From assembly GCF_025717005.1 (NCBI RefSeq), contig NZ_JAOVZU010000015.1, positions 1-61,381 on the forward strand: 61,381 nucleotides of DNA. The letters are read 5' to 3'. The translations under genes were made by a program, and so were the position numbers. Of this stretch, positions 8,754-16,749 are shown piece after piece; the stretch's first letter is position 1, and each line of letters begins with the position of its first letter. The notes below the pieces were generated by a model that saw only the letters and a list, made by a program, of their open reading frames with translations, made no database searches and had not been told where the DNA came from. This DNA is from Actinotalea endophytica (GTDB lineage: Bacteria > Actinomycetota > Actinomycetes > Actinomycetales > Cellulomonadaceae).

Positions 8754-10184
8754 CTAGATCGGGACCGCCGCGCTCACCGGCGCCGCCGTGTCCGGGGCCA
8801 GGACGGACCACGCGTCGGCGAGGCGGCTCGCGGCCAGGCGCAGCCGCTCGGGGCTCGCGGCGAAGGGGAGACGGACCCGGTTCTCGAACGAGCCGTCCAC
8901 GCCGAACGCGGTGCCCGGTGCCACTCGCACGCCGTGCCGGGGCGCGACGGCGGCGAGCGCCGAGGACAGCGGTGCGCCGAGATCGGCCCAGACCGACAGC
9001 CCGCCGGCCGGACTCGTGATCGTCCAGGGCACGGCATCGCGCAGCGCGTCCACCAGGGCGTCGCGTCGGGCCCGGAGCCCGGCGCGGCGTTCGGCCAGCA
9101 CGGCGTCCTCCTCGCGGAGCAGCTCGACCGTGATGAGCTGTTCGAGGACCGCGGTCGACAGGTCGTGGTGGACGCGCTCGCGCCCCAGACGCAGCACGAG
9201 GTCGCGCGGCGCGCGCACCCAGCCGATCCGGAGCCCGCCCCAGAACGACTTGGACGCCGAGCCGATCGCGACCAGGTTGTCGTCCGGTGCGGACCCGAGG
9301 AACGGCGACGGCGGCTCGCCGTCGAGGGTGAGGTCGGTGAGCGTCTCGTCCCCGACGACGGGGGTACGGAAGCGGGTCGCGAGCCCGCGCAGCCGGACGC
9401 GACCGTCCGCGTCCAGGCTCGTGCCGGTCGGGTTGTGGTGGTCGGGCGTCAGGTGCACGAGCCGCGGCGCGGCCTGGCGGAGAGTGGCCTCGAGCATGTC
9501 GAGGTCATGGCCGTTCGCACCGACCGGGACACCGACCGGGCGCGCGCCGGTCGACCTGATCGCGGCGATGGCGTGCGGGTACCCGGGGTTCTCCACGGCG
9601 ACGCGGTCGCCGATGCCGGCGAAGAGGCGGAGCAGGAGCTGGGTGGCGTGCTGGGCCCCGGTGGTCACGAGGATCTGGTCCGGCCGGGTGGGCACGCCGC
9701 GCCGGGTGTACCGCGCGGCCAGCGCCGATCGCAGCTCGGGCAGCCCCAGGTAGGCGTAGCCGCCACCGGCGGCGTAGGCGGGCAGCTGCTCGACGGCCCG
9801 CCGGGCCGCGTCGACGAGCGCCGAGGGCGCCGGCGGGGTGGCGATCGTCAGGTCGATCGTGCCGTCATCCCCGGTGTCGGGCACCAGCAGCGCGCCGCCG
9901 CGGGGGGAGTCGGCCGGCAGCGTCGTCACGCTGCCCGAGCCGCGGCGCGTGCGGAGCACGCCGAGCGACCGCAGCCGGTCGTACGCGGCGGCCGTGGTCG
10001 TCCGGGACATGCCGAGAGCGAGGGCGAGGTCCCGTTCGCTCGGTAGCCGCGTGCCGAGCGGCAGGGCGCCGTCCAGCACGGCCCGGTGCACGGCGTCGGA
10101 GAGCGCCTGGTAGGCGGGCGCACCCGGCGGCAGGGGTCCGAGCAGGCGGGTGAGGGCGGTCGAGGTGATCTGGCGGTCGGGCAT
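8754..10184 (-). CDS. MocR-family GntR/aminotransferase-like regulator (YczR type)
   Basis: PLP-binding transcription factor: an N-terminal winged helix of the GntR family (about residues 15-80, RDLALALGMSRTTTAAAYDR) joined to a fold-type I aminotransferase domain. The PLP lysine lies in GSASKSFWGGLRIGW. MocR proteins use PLP or its adducts as effector rather than catalysing transamination. Its divergent neighbour encodes a YczE-like membrane protein, and that arrangement is characteristic of the YczR subgroup, so that is my assignment. ATG 10184 is chosen: a promoter TTGCCA-N17-GATAGT on the minus strand ends 9 nt upstream, making an upstream in-frame start inside the promoter unlikely. Length 476 aa is typical. 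Confidence 0.88.
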   Translation of the reverse strand: MPDRQITSTALTRLLGPLPPGAPAYQALSDAVHRAVLDGALPLGTRLPSERDLALALGMSRTTTAAAYDRLRSLGVLRTRRGSGSVTTLPADSPRGGALLVPDTGDDGTIDLTIATPPAPSALVDAARRAVEQLPAYAAGGGYAYLGLPELRSALAARYTRRGVPTRPDQILVTTGAQHATQLLLRLFAGIGDRVAVENPGYPHAIAAIRSTGARPVGVPVGANGHDLDMLEATLRQAAPRLVHLTPDHHNPTGTSLDADGRVRLRGLATRFRTPVVGDETLTDLTLDGEPPSPFLGSAPDDNLVAIGSASKSFWGGLRIGWVRAPRDLVLRLGRERVHHDLSTAVLEQLITVELLREEDAVLAERRAGLRARRDALVDALRDAVPWTITSPAGGLSVWADLGAPLSSALAAVAPRHGVRVAPGTAFGVDGSFENRVRLPFAASPERLRLAASRLADAWSVLAPDTAAPVSAAVPI

Positions 10185-10190
10185 CACGGG

Positions 10191-10270
10191 GCCACTATCT
10201 CGGAAGTGGCTATGTCTGGCAATGCCACTGGGCTCGCATGATGGCGCCATGGTGATGCAAGTGGCTCTGG
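10191..10270. promoter_or_regulatory. Divergent YczR/YczE control region with repeated AGTGGC/GCCACT boxes
   Basis: The 64-bp space between the MocR gene and the divergent small gene, plus the first bases of the latter, carries GCCACT (10191-10196), AGTGGC (10205-10210), GCCACT (10224-10229) and AAGTGGCTCTGG (10259-10270). On the minus strand TTGCCA (10222-10217), 17 nt and GATAGT (10199-10194) form a promoter. On the plus strand TCTGGC (10215-10220), 17 nt and CATGAT (10238-10243) form a weaker one. The boxes overlap both promoters, as expected for a MocR operator giving autorepression and control of the neighbour. The assignment to this regulator is inference. Confidence 0.6.
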
Positions 10271-10413
10271 AGCTAGCTCTGGTGGCTGTCCTCGTCCTGG
10301 GCTGTGCGGTGGCGCTGATGCGCGTCGTCGCCCAGGACGGTCGCGGTCACCGTCTGCCGCCGCGCAGCCACCGCCGCTGGGACGAGGGCACGACCGTGGC
10401 GGGGCCCCGGTGA
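10249..10413 (+). CDS. 54-residue single-span membrane peptide upstream of yczE-like gene
   Basis: A very short reading frame encoding one hydrophobic helix (VALELALVAVLVLGCAVALM) followed by a basic tail. ATG 10249 is followed by codons with actinobacterial third-position bias. A CATGAT hexamer ends 6 nt upstream, and the stop overlaps the GTG of the yczE-like gene by 4 bp, so coupling is likely. It may be a genuine micro-protein of the YczE module or merely a leader peptide allowing coupled translation. I do not recognise a family. Confidence 0.5.
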   Translation: MVMQVALELALVAVLVLGCAVALMRVVAQDGRGHRLPPRSHRRWDEGTTVAGPR

Positions 10414-11129
10414 GCCGGGCGGCGCGCAGGGGAGCGCAGCTCGCTGCCGGGCTCGTGCTCTACGCGGTGTCGATGGCGCTCGTGCTCCGAGCCGGTCTCG
10501 GCAGCATGCCCTGGGACGTGCTGACCCAGGGGCTGGTCCGGCACGTGCCGCTCAGCTTCGGCACGATCACCGCACTGACCGGTGTGCTCGTCCTGCTCTG
10601 CTGGATCCCGCTACGCCAGCGGCCCGGCGTCGGCACGGTGGCGAACGTCGTGGTGATCAGCGCCGCGATCGACCCGGCGATCGCGCTCCTCGCCCTGCTG
10701 CCCGACCCGCTGCCCTGGTCGGTTCGCGGAGTGCTGCTGCTGGCCGGCGTGGGGCTCAACGCGCTCGCGACGTCGCTGTACGTCGGCGCAGGCCTCGGCC
10801 CGGGGCCGCGCGACGGCTTGATGACCGGGCTGGTGGCCCGGACCGGCTGGTCGATCCGCCTGGTGCGCACCGGGATCGAGGTGACGGTGGTCGCCGCCGG
10901 GTGGCTGCTCGGCGGCCAGGTGGGGCCGGGAACCGTGCTCTACGCGCTGGCCGTCGGCCCGCTCGTGCACCTGTGGCTGCCGCGCCTGGCGGTGCCGGCG
11001 ATCAGGACGGGAACTCGCCCCGGCCGACCTGCGGCTTCGGAAGGCGCAGCCGACGCAGCTGGAGCGCACGCGACACCGCGTACATCCGGATCCCTCGCGG
11101 AACCCGGTCCGGGCCGAACTTCGCCGTGA
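10410..11129 (+). CDS. YczE/YitT-family membrane protein
   Basis: A 239-residue polytopic membrane protein with about five hydrophobic segments in the first 195 residues. Family-typical motifs are LRAGLGSMPWDVLTQGL near residue 30 and GLGPGPRDGLMTGL near residue 130, the internal repeat of YczE proteins. Transport function is suspected in the literature but the substrate is unknown; control by a PLP-binding regulator hints at a vitamin B6-linked or amine substrate (inference). GTG 10410 overlaps the preceding stop. The last 43 residues are Gly/Ala/Pro-rich, hydrophilic and encoded entirely within the convergent DUF3043 gene (128-bp overlap). Confidence 0.82.
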   Translation: MSRAARRGAQLAAGLVLYAVSMALVLRAGLGSMPWDVLTQGLVRHVPLSFGTITALTGVLVLLCWIPLRQRPGVGTVANVVVISAAIDPAIALLALLPDPLPWSVRGVLLLAGVGLNALATSLYVGAGLGPGPRDGLMTGLVARTGWSIRLVRTGIEVTVVAAGWLLGGQVGPGTVLYALAVGPLVHLWLPRLAVPAIRTGTRPGRPAASEGAADAAGAHATPRTSGSLAEPGPGRTSP

Positions 11130-11562
11130 CCCCGGCGAGCACCTTGCGGGCGAGGATGAACGCGTCGACGATCCCGGCCAGCAGGCCGAGGTAGGCGATG
11201 CCCACGATGCCGAGGTACACCGCGGCGTTCCGCTGCGCGAACGGCATCGCGAGCAGCGCCAGGAACGCGAACGGCAGGAAGTACTCGCCGATGTTCCGGC
11301 GGGCGTCGACGAAGTCGCGCACCCAGCGCCGCTCGGGGCCGCGGTCGCGCGGGGGCATGTGGCGCTCGTCGCCGGTCTGCAGGGCGCGGTACTCACGATC
11401 CCGCGCTGCCTTGCTCTCGGCGCGCTCCTTCTGCCGGGCGAGCTTGCGGTCGGTCGGGACCAGTGGTCGCTTGCGAGCGGCCTCCTGCTCCTTGCGGCTC
11501 GGCGTGGGGCGACCCTTGCCGGTCTGCGGCTCGTCCTGGTCTGCGGGCGTCGTGTCGGGCAC
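11002..11562 (-). CDS. DUF3043 domain-containing membrane protein
   Basis: A 186-residue actinobacterial protein. A charged N-terminal half rich in Lys, Arg and Glu is followed by two hydrophobic segments (LPFAFLALLAMPF and LGIVGIAYLGLLAGIVDAFIL) and a basic C-terminal tail ending in LRLPKPQVGRGEFP, the conserved end of DUF3043. Function unknown. GTG 11562 is preceded on the minus strand by TACCCT with 6 nt between, the leaderless arrangement. It is divergent from the M20 peptidase gene and convergent with the yczE-like gene, whose 3' end it overlaps by 128 bp. Confidence 0.85.
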   Translation of the reverse strand: MPDTTPADQDEPQTGKGRPTPSRKEQEAARKRPLVPTDRKLARQKERAESKAARDREYRALQTGDERHMPPRDRGPERRWVRDFVDARRNIGEYFLPFAFLALLAMPFAQRNAAVYLGIVGIAYLGLLAGIVDAFILARKVLAGVTAKFGPDRVPRGIRMYAVSRALQLRRLRLPKPQVGRGEFPS

Positions 11563-11657
11563 CGACCCAGGGTAGACGAGGTGGAGGGCGACTCTGACGC
11601 CCGGTCGTCCCAGGCGGTGCCCCGGCGGCGCTGCGGCCGGGCGGTAGCGTGGCGGCC

Positions 11658-13034
11658 GTGCCGACCCCACCCGCTCCCGCCCTGTCCGTCGACGTCCTGC
11701 GAGCCCGTGTCGCCGCGGGGTTCACCCGCGTCCGCGCCGATCTCGAGCAGCTCGTACGCATCCCGAGCGTGTCCAGCGCGACGTTCGACCAGGAGCAGGT
11801 GGCCCGCAGCGCCGAGCTGGTGGCGACGATGCTCGGCGAGCTCGGCCTCGACGCGCAGGTGCTGACCGTCACCACCACGGACGGTCTCGTCGGCCGCCCC
11901 GCCGTCGTCGGCACGCGGCCCGCGCCGGACGGAGCGCCGACGGTGCTCCTGTACGCCCACCACGACGTGCAGCCGCCCGGCCCGCGCGAGAGCTGGGACA
12001 CCGAGCCGTTCGAGCCGACCGAGCGTGACGGCCGGCTGTACGGCCGGGGCGCCGCCGACGACAAGGCCGGCATCGCCGCACACCTCGGGGCGCTGCGAGC
12101 CCTCGGCGACGACCTCCCGGTCGGCGTGACGGTGTTCGTCGAGGGCGAGGAGGAGGTCGGCAGCCCGACGTTCGTCGAGTTCCTGCGCACCCACCGCGAC
12201 CTGCTCGAGGCGGACGCCATCGTGGTGGCGGACTCGGTCAACTGGAAGGTCGGCGTCCCCGCCCTGACCGTCGGGCTCCGCGGCCTCGTGGACTGCACCG
12301 TGGAGGTCGCGGTGCTCGAGCACGCCGTGCACTCCGGCATGTACGGCGGCGCCGTGCTCGACGCCCCGACCCTCCTGGCCCGCCTGATCGCGACCCTGCA
12401 CGACGAGCACGGGTCGGTGGCGGTCGCCGGGCTGCACCACGCACCCGACCCGACCGTCGACTACGACGAGGCCGACCTGCGCACGGACACCTCCGTGCTC
12501 CCCGGCGTGCAGCTCGCCGGCACCGGCCCGCTCACCGCGAGGCTGTGGACCCGGCCGGCGATCTCGGTGATCGGCATGGACGTGACGTCGGTGGCGGAGT
12601 CCTCGAACACGATCGCGGCGTCGGCGCGCGCGAAGCTCTCGATGCGGATCGCGCCGGGGGAGGACCCCCGCACGGCCGCGGCCGCGCTGCGCTCGCACCT
12701 GGAGGCGCACGCCCCGTTCGGCGCCCGGGTCACCGTGACCGACGGTGAGCTCGGCAAGCCCTTCGCGGCAGCCGGCGACACCCCGGCCATGCGGGTCGCG
12801 CGGGCGGCGTTCGCCGACGCGTGGGGCACGCCTCCGGTGGACATCGGTGTCGGCGGGTCGATCCCCTTCATCGCCGACCTGCTGGAGGTGTTCCCGGACG
12901 CGGCGATCCTGGTGACCGGCGTCGAGGACCCGGACTCCCGGGCGCACAGCGAGAACGAGTCGGTGCACCTCGGCGAGCTCGAGCGGGTCGTGCTCGCGGA
13001 GGCCCTGCTGCTCGCGCGCCTCGGGACGCCCTGA
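11658..13034 (+). CDS. M20 family metallo-dipeptidase
   Basis: Zinc-dependent dipeptidase/acyl-amino-acid hydrolase related to carnosinase-like and DapE-like enzymes. All metal positions are visible: YAHHDVQPP (first His), GRGAADDKAG (bridging Asp), VEGEEEVGSP (general base Glu and ligand Glu), VVADSV (Asp) and HSENESVHL (last His). The dimerisation (lid) domain lies at about residues 200-320. Length 458 aa is normal. GTG 11658 is preceded by TAGCGT (11645-11650) with 7 nt between; a GTG at 11649 overlaps that hexamer and is less likely. The physiological peptide substrate cannot be deduced. Confidence 0.9.
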   Translation: MPTPPAPALSVDVLRARVAAGFTRVRADLEQLVRIPSVSSATFDQEQVARSAELVATMLGELGLDAQVLTVTTTDGLVGRPAVVGTRPAPDGAPTVLLYAHHDVQPPGPRESWDTEPFEPTERDGRLYGRGAADDKAGIAAHLGALRALGDDLPVGVTVFVEGEEEVGSPTFVEFLRTHRDLLEADAIVVADSVNWKVGVPALTVGLRGLVDCTVEVAVLEHAVHSGMYGGAVLDAPTLLARLIATLHDEHGSVAVAGLHHAPDPTVDYDEADLRTDTSVLPGVQLAGTGPLTARLWTRPAISVIGMDVTSVAESSNTIAASARAKLSMRIAPGEDPRTAAAALRSHLEAHAPFGARVTVTDGELGKPFAAAGDTPAMRVARAAFADAWGTPPVDIGVGGSIPFIADLLEVFPDAAILVTGVEDPDSRAHSENESVHLGELERVVLAEALLLARLGTP

Positions 13035-13079
13035 CCGGCGCGGCACGGAGGCGCGCGACCGGCGACGATGAGCCGGTGC

Positions 13080-13108
13080 TGTCGATCCTTCGCGTTCCCG
13101 TTCGTACA
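13080..13108 (+). promoter_or_regulatory. Putative ECF42-dependent promoter (TGTCGA-N17-CGTACA)
   Basis: TGTCGA at 13080-13085 is followed by 17 nt and CGTACA at 13103-13108, about 47 nt before the DGPF-protein start. TGTCGA at -35 with a CGT/CGA-type -10 is the motif recalled for ECF42 targets, so this is probably the autoregulated promoter of the DGPF-sigma pair. Seen in sequence; assignment by family knowledge. Confidence 0.6.
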
Positions 13109-13154
13109 AGGGGTGGGACCGGCACGGTGCAGGTCCGTCACGTGAGGAGTCGCC

Positions 13155-13523
13155 ATGACCCACTACCTGCTTGCGATGTACCAGCCGCAGGACGGCATCC
13201 CTGAGCCCGAGGTGCTCGACGGCGTGATGCGCCGGCTCGCCGAGGTGACCGACGAGATGCGGGCCGCCGACGCCTTCGTGCTCAGCGCCGGGCTGCACCC
13301 GGCGTCGACCGCGACGGTCGTCCGCTCCGACGCACCGCTCGGTGTGGCCCCCGTGGAGTTCCTGATGAGCGACGGCCCGTTCGCCGAGGTGAAGGAGCAG
13401 CTCGGCGGCTTCTGGCTGATCGACGCCCCGGACCTCGACGCAGCTCTGGGATGGGCCCGCCGGATCGTCGCGATCACGAGCCTGCCGATCGAGGTCCGTC
13501 CGGCGGCCGGTCTGGTGACCTGA
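13155..13523 (+). CDS. YciI-like DGPF-domain protein
   Basis: A 122-residue cytoplasmic protein of the YCII-related (DGPF) family, containing the signature SDGPFAEVKEQLGGFW in the middle and the N-terminal strand HYLLAMY. Such proteins are typical companions and targets of ECF42 sigma factors; their chemistry is unknown, although a YciI-like dehydratase or lyase fold is likely. ATG 13155 follows GAGGAG by 6 nt. It ends directly against the sigma-factor start with no spacer, so the two are a coupled operon driven by the TGTCGA promoter upstream. Confidence 0.88.
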   Translation: MTHYLLAMYQPQDGIPEPEVLDGVMRRLAEVTDEMRAADAFVLSAGLHPASTATVVRSDAPLGVAPVEFLMSDGPFAEVKEQLGGFWLIDAPDLDAALGWARRIVAITSLPIEVRPAAGLVT

Positions 13524-14762
13524 GTGCTCGACCCCCGCGACGAGGTGGCCGTGGTGTTCCGGGAGCACCACGGCCGGGTCGTGGCCGTCCTCGCTCGGGT
13601 TCTCGGCGACCTGGGGCTCGCCGAGGAGGCCGTGCAGGACGCGTACCTTGCCGCGCTGCGGACCTGGCCCGAGCGCGGCGTGCCGCCGAGCCCGGCGGGC
13701 TGGATCCTCACCACGGCGCGGCGCGGGGCCGTGGACCGATGGCGACGCGAGCGCCGGGGCCGTGACAAGCAGGACGAGGCGGCGCGGCTCCGCGGACCGG
13801 CGCTCGGGTCCGATCCGGTCGAGGACCTCCTCGACGCGCCCGACATCGCCGACGACCAGCTGCGCCTGTTGTTCACCTGCTGCCACCCCGCGCTGTCCCT
13901 GCCGGCGCGCGTCGCGCTCACGTTGCGCCTCATCGGCGGCCTGACCACGACGGAGATCGCACGCGCGCTGCTGGTCACCGAACCGACCATGGCGGCCCGG
14001 CTGACCCGGGCGAAGGCGAAGATCCGGGACGCGGGGATCGCCTACCGGGTGCCGACCGCGGACGAGCTTCCCGAGCGGCTGCCCGCGGTGCTCGCGGTGG
14101 TCTACCTGATCTTCACCGAGGGCCACCGCAGCACGGCGGGGGCGGACCTCGTGCGGGCCGACCTGTGCACGGAGGCGATCCGGCTCTCGCGTCACCTCGT
14201 CGGCCTGCTGCCCGACGAGCCCGAGGTGCGCGGTCTGCTGGCGCTCGAGCTCCTCACCGAGGCGCGACGTCCGGCGCGCACGGAGCCCGACGGGCGCCCG
14301 GTGGCGCTGCCCGAGCAGGACCGGCGGCTGTGGGACCGCAACCTGCTCGCCGAGGGGCGCGCCACGCTGGACGAGGCCAGGAGATCGGGCGTCGCAGGCC
14401 CGTACCGGCTGCAGGCCGAGATCGCGGCGGTGCACGCGGACGCCCCCACCGCCCCGGAGACCGACTGGCCACGGATCGTCGCCCTGTACGACGCGCTGCT
14501 CGCGCTCACGCCGTCGCCGGTGGTGCGGCTCAACCGGGCCGTGGCGGTCGCGGAGGCGCGCGGCCCGGAGCAGGGCCTCGCCGCCCTCGAGGGTGTCGAG
14601 CTGGCGGGCTACCGGCCGTGGCACGTGGCTCGCGCGGAGCTGCTGCACCGGGCCGGCCGGACGAGCGAGGCGATCGAGGAGTTCCGGCTCGCGCTCGACT
14701 GCGCGGGCAGCGAGCCGGAGTCCGCGATGCTGCGCGAGACCCTGGCGCGGGTCGTGGGCTGA
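13524..14762 (+). CDS. ECF42-type RNA polymerase sigma factor with C-terminal extension
   Basis: Extracytoplasmic-function sigma factor of 412 residues. Sigma2 (about 5-80, including VQDAYLAALRTWPERG) and sigma4 (about 105-165, TEIARALLVTEPTMAARL) are followed by a roughly 200-residue TPR-like extension (DUF6596). The extension holds the ECF42 hallmark around DGRPVALPEQDRRLWD. ECF42 factors have no anti-sigma; the extension is thought to control activity. GTG 13524 begins immediately after the DGPF-gene stop. It likely activates its own TGTCGA-type promoter at 13080. The gene converges on a thioesterase gene 15 bp away. The signal sensed is unknown. Confidence 0.9.
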   Translation: MLDPRDEVAVVFREHHGRVVAVLARVLGDLGLAEEAVQDAYLAALRTWPERGVPPSPAGWILTTARRGAVDRWRRERRGRDKQDEAARLRGPALGSDPVEDLLDAPDIADDQLRLLFTCCHPALSLPARVALTLRLIGGLTTTEIARALLVTEPTMAARLTRAKAKIRDAGIAYRVPTADELPERLPAVLAVVYLIFTEGHRSTAGADLVRADLCTEAIRLSRHLVGLLPDEPEVRGLLALELLTEARRPARTEPDGRPVALPEQDRRLWDRNLLAEGRATLDEARRSGVAGPYRLQAEIAAVHADAPTAPETDWPRIVALYDALLALTPSPVVRLNRAVAVAEARGPEQGLAALEGVELAGYRPWHVARAELLHRAGRTSEAIEEFRLALDCAGSEPESAMLRETLARVVG

Positions 14763-14776
14763 CGGGACCTGAGCGG

Positions 14777-15307
14777 TCAGACCGAGCGGTGCGCGACGTC
14801 GACCGACCGCGCCCACGCGGCGACCTCGTCGGGCAGCACCGGAGACGCGGCGTCGGGGTCGATGGCGCGCGAGACCTCGGGCGCCGGGATCCGTTCGCCG
14901 GACCGTGCCAGGAACCGGCCGGCCACCCAGCCTCGGGCGACATGGTCGCCGCCCCTGGCGAAGAGCTGCTCGATGTACACGACCCGTTCGTCCCAGCCGA
15001 GCACCCGGGTGGTGATCTCGAACCGCTCGCCGAGGGTGAGGGACCTCCGGTAGGTCATCGTGGATGCGGCGACCACGGGGTACCAGCCCCGTTCGCCGAG
15101 CGGGCCGAACGCCCCGAGGTCCGCCAGGTAGTTCGTCCGCGCGACGTCCATCATCTGCAGGTACGCGCCGTTGTTGACGTGCAGGTAGATGTCCAGGTCG
15201 GTCGGCACGACCCGCATCCGGGTCACCGAGGCGTCGAGCAGGTGCATGCCGGGCACGGCGCGCCGCGGGCGGCGGTAGGCCAGGGCGAGGTGAAGGGTGC
15301 GAGCCAC
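14777..15307 (-). CDS. Acyl-CoA thioesterase-like hotdog protein
   Basis: A 176-residue 4HBT-type hotdog-fold protein resembling 4-hydroxybenzoyl-CoA thioesterases. The catalytic-region motif DLDIYLHVNNGAYLQMMD at about residues 37-54 includes the Asp and HVNN signature, followed by the central helix and strands such as TMTYRRSLTLG. The likely activity is hydrolysis of an acyl-CoA, but the substrate is unknown. GTG 15307 is preceded on the minus strand by TAGCCT with 6 nt between. It is divergent from the membrane-protein gene at 15487, with 179 bp between them containing both promoters. Confidence 0.83.
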   Translation of the reverse strand: MARTLHLALAYRRPRRAVPGMHLLDASVTRMRVVPTDLDIYLHVNNGAYLQMMDVARTNYLADLGAFGPLGERGWYPVVAASTMTYRRSLTLGERFEITTRVLGWDERVVYIEQLFARGGDHVARGWVAGRFLARSGERIPAPEVSRAIDPDAASPVLPDEVAAWARSVDVAHRSV

Positions 15308-15486
15308 CGGGGCAGGCTACCGATGCCGTCGCGCCCGCCGCGCGGCCGGCGTGCCACGACTGCCCCGCGCCCCTCACGCAGTTCACCCCTGGCATTCGGG
15401 TGAAGATCATCCGGACGGTGCCGGCGCGCCCCTAGGGTGACGGCGATCGCCCGGGAAGGGACCCGGGCCGCCACCAGGGGGCCACA

Positions 15487-16038
15487 ATGTCAGCCGCGTC
15501 GTTTCCGCCCGTCCCGGCTTCGTACCGCGACGCGAACGTGGGTCGCGGTGCCCTCTTCGCACTGGCGACCATCCCGGTGGGCGTCGCGGCCTGGGTCGTG
15601 CTCTGGGGTCTGGGCTTCATCGCCTCCCTGGTCGCGGCGCTGGTGGCGTTCCTCGCCCTTCGGCTCTACCTGTGGGGCGCCGGGCGCATGACGTCGGTCG
15701 GAGCGGTGGTGGTCCTGGGCATCACTGTGGTGACGCTCCTCGTGGCGTTCTTCGGCGGGATCGTGCTCGACGCCGCGATGGGTCTCGGCGACGCCACCGG
15801 CCTGGGCGCGTGGGGGGCGTTCACGCACGAGCAGTTCTGGCCGACCTTCTGGGACGTGCTCCCGGAAGCGCTGCCGGACTACCTGCCCGACTTCGGGTGG
15901 GCGCTCGGGTTCGGCGCCCTGGGCGCCTTCGCCACGCTGCGCGCCGCCTTCGCGGCGGCCCAGGCGGGCGACGCGGCGGCCGCGACCCCGACCCCGGTGG
16001 TGGAGCCGGAAGGGCCGGCGCCGTACGACGAGCTCTGA
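15487..16038 (+). CDS. Hypothetical integral membrane protein
   Basis: A 183-residue protein with about four membrane segments (LFALATIPVGVAAWVVLWGL, FIASLVAALVAFLALRLYLW, GAVVVLGITVVTLLVAFFGG, and WALGFGALGAFATLRAAFAA). Between the third and fourth lies an acidic, aromatic external loop. The tail is short and Pro-rich. No named family recognised. ATG 15487 follows AGGGGG by 6 nt. A TAGGGT hexamer at 15433-15438 is the likely -10, giving a leader of about 45 nt. Confidence 0.7.
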   Translation: MSAASFPPVPASYRDANVGRGALFALATIPVGVAAWVVLWGLGFIASLVAALVAFLALRLYLWGAGRMTSVGAVVVLGITVVTLLVAFFGGIVLDAAMGLGDATGLGAWGAFTHEQFWPTFWDVLPEALPDYLPDFGWALGFGALGAFATLRAAFAAAQAGDAAAATPTPVVEPEGPAPYDEL

Positions 16039-16089
16039 CGGCAGGCGTCGGGCCCGCCGCGCGGGGAGGCGGGTGTCGTCCGACGAGAC

Positions 16090-16689
16090 CTAGACCGGCG
16101 GTGCGGGCTCGTACTGGATGGCGCGCTTGACCTGACGGGCCATCGCGACCGACTCGAACCGCGACACCAGGTGCAGCGACATGTCGATCCCGGCCGACAC
16201 CCCGGCCGAGGTGACCACGTCGCCGTCGTCGACGAAGCGGGCGTCCGCGTCGACCAGCACGCTCGGGTCGATCGCGACGAGCTCGTCGAACGCGGCCCAG
16301 TGGGTCGTCGCCGGGCGGCCGGCCAGGAGTCCGGCGGCCGCGAGCACGAGCGCACCGGTGCAGACGGACGTCATCAACGGCGTGGTGCTGCGCATGTCGC
16401 GCAGCCACGCGAGGTGGTCGTGGTCGAGGGTCAGCGGACGGGTTCCCTGGCCACCCGGGTGGACCAGCACGTGCAGCGGGCCGACCTCACCGAGGCCGCA
16501 GTCCGGCAGCACGCGCAGCCCCTTGGCCATCCGGACCCCCGCGCCGTCCCGCGAGAAGAGCACCACCTCGGGACGCATCTCGCTCACGGCCGCCCAGGCC
16601 GTGAGCACCTCGTACGGGCCGACGACGTCGAGCTCCTCGGCGTCGTCGAACACGACGATCCCGATCCGCAGCGGGTTGACCGTGCTCAT
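16090..16689 (-). CDS. DJ-1/PfpI family protein, isonitrile-hydratase-like
   Basis: A 199-residue class I glutamine-amidotransferase-like protein. The nucleophile elbow is TSVCTGALVLAAAG, with catalytic Cys near residue 105. The early acidic residue lies in FDDAEELDVVGPYEV and the downstream motif is GVSAGIDMSLHLV. This pattern is closest to isocyanide hydratase (InhA) and ThiJ/PfpI regulators lacking the AraC domain. Substrate unproven. I chose ATG 16689 over a GTG one codon earlier because GAGGA sits 5 nt upstream of the ATG. It lies downstream of nadA on the same strand, 60 bp away. Confidence 0.84.
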   Translation of the reverse strand: MSTVNPLRIGIVVFDDAEELDVVGPYEVLTAWAAVSEMRPEVVLFSRDGAGVRMAKGLRVLPDCGLGEVGPLHVLVHPGGQGTRPLTLDHDHLAWLRDMRSTTPLMTSVCTGALVLAAAGLLAGRPATTHWAAFDELVAIDPSVLVDADARFVDDGDVVTSAGVSAGIDMSLHLVSRFESVAMARQVKRAIQYEPAPPV

Positions 16690-16749
16690 CACTGTCCTCG
16701 ACTTCTCTGCTGGAGCGGTCCGGGGTCCGGCCCGTGCCGGCCGGCCCCG

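Noticed and set aside
10611-15410. A 1599-codon open frame on the minus strand
   Set aside because: It crosses several well-supported genes on both strands. Its composition is the Arg/Ala/Gly/Pro-rich pattern of a high-GC shadow frame, with no domain recognisable.
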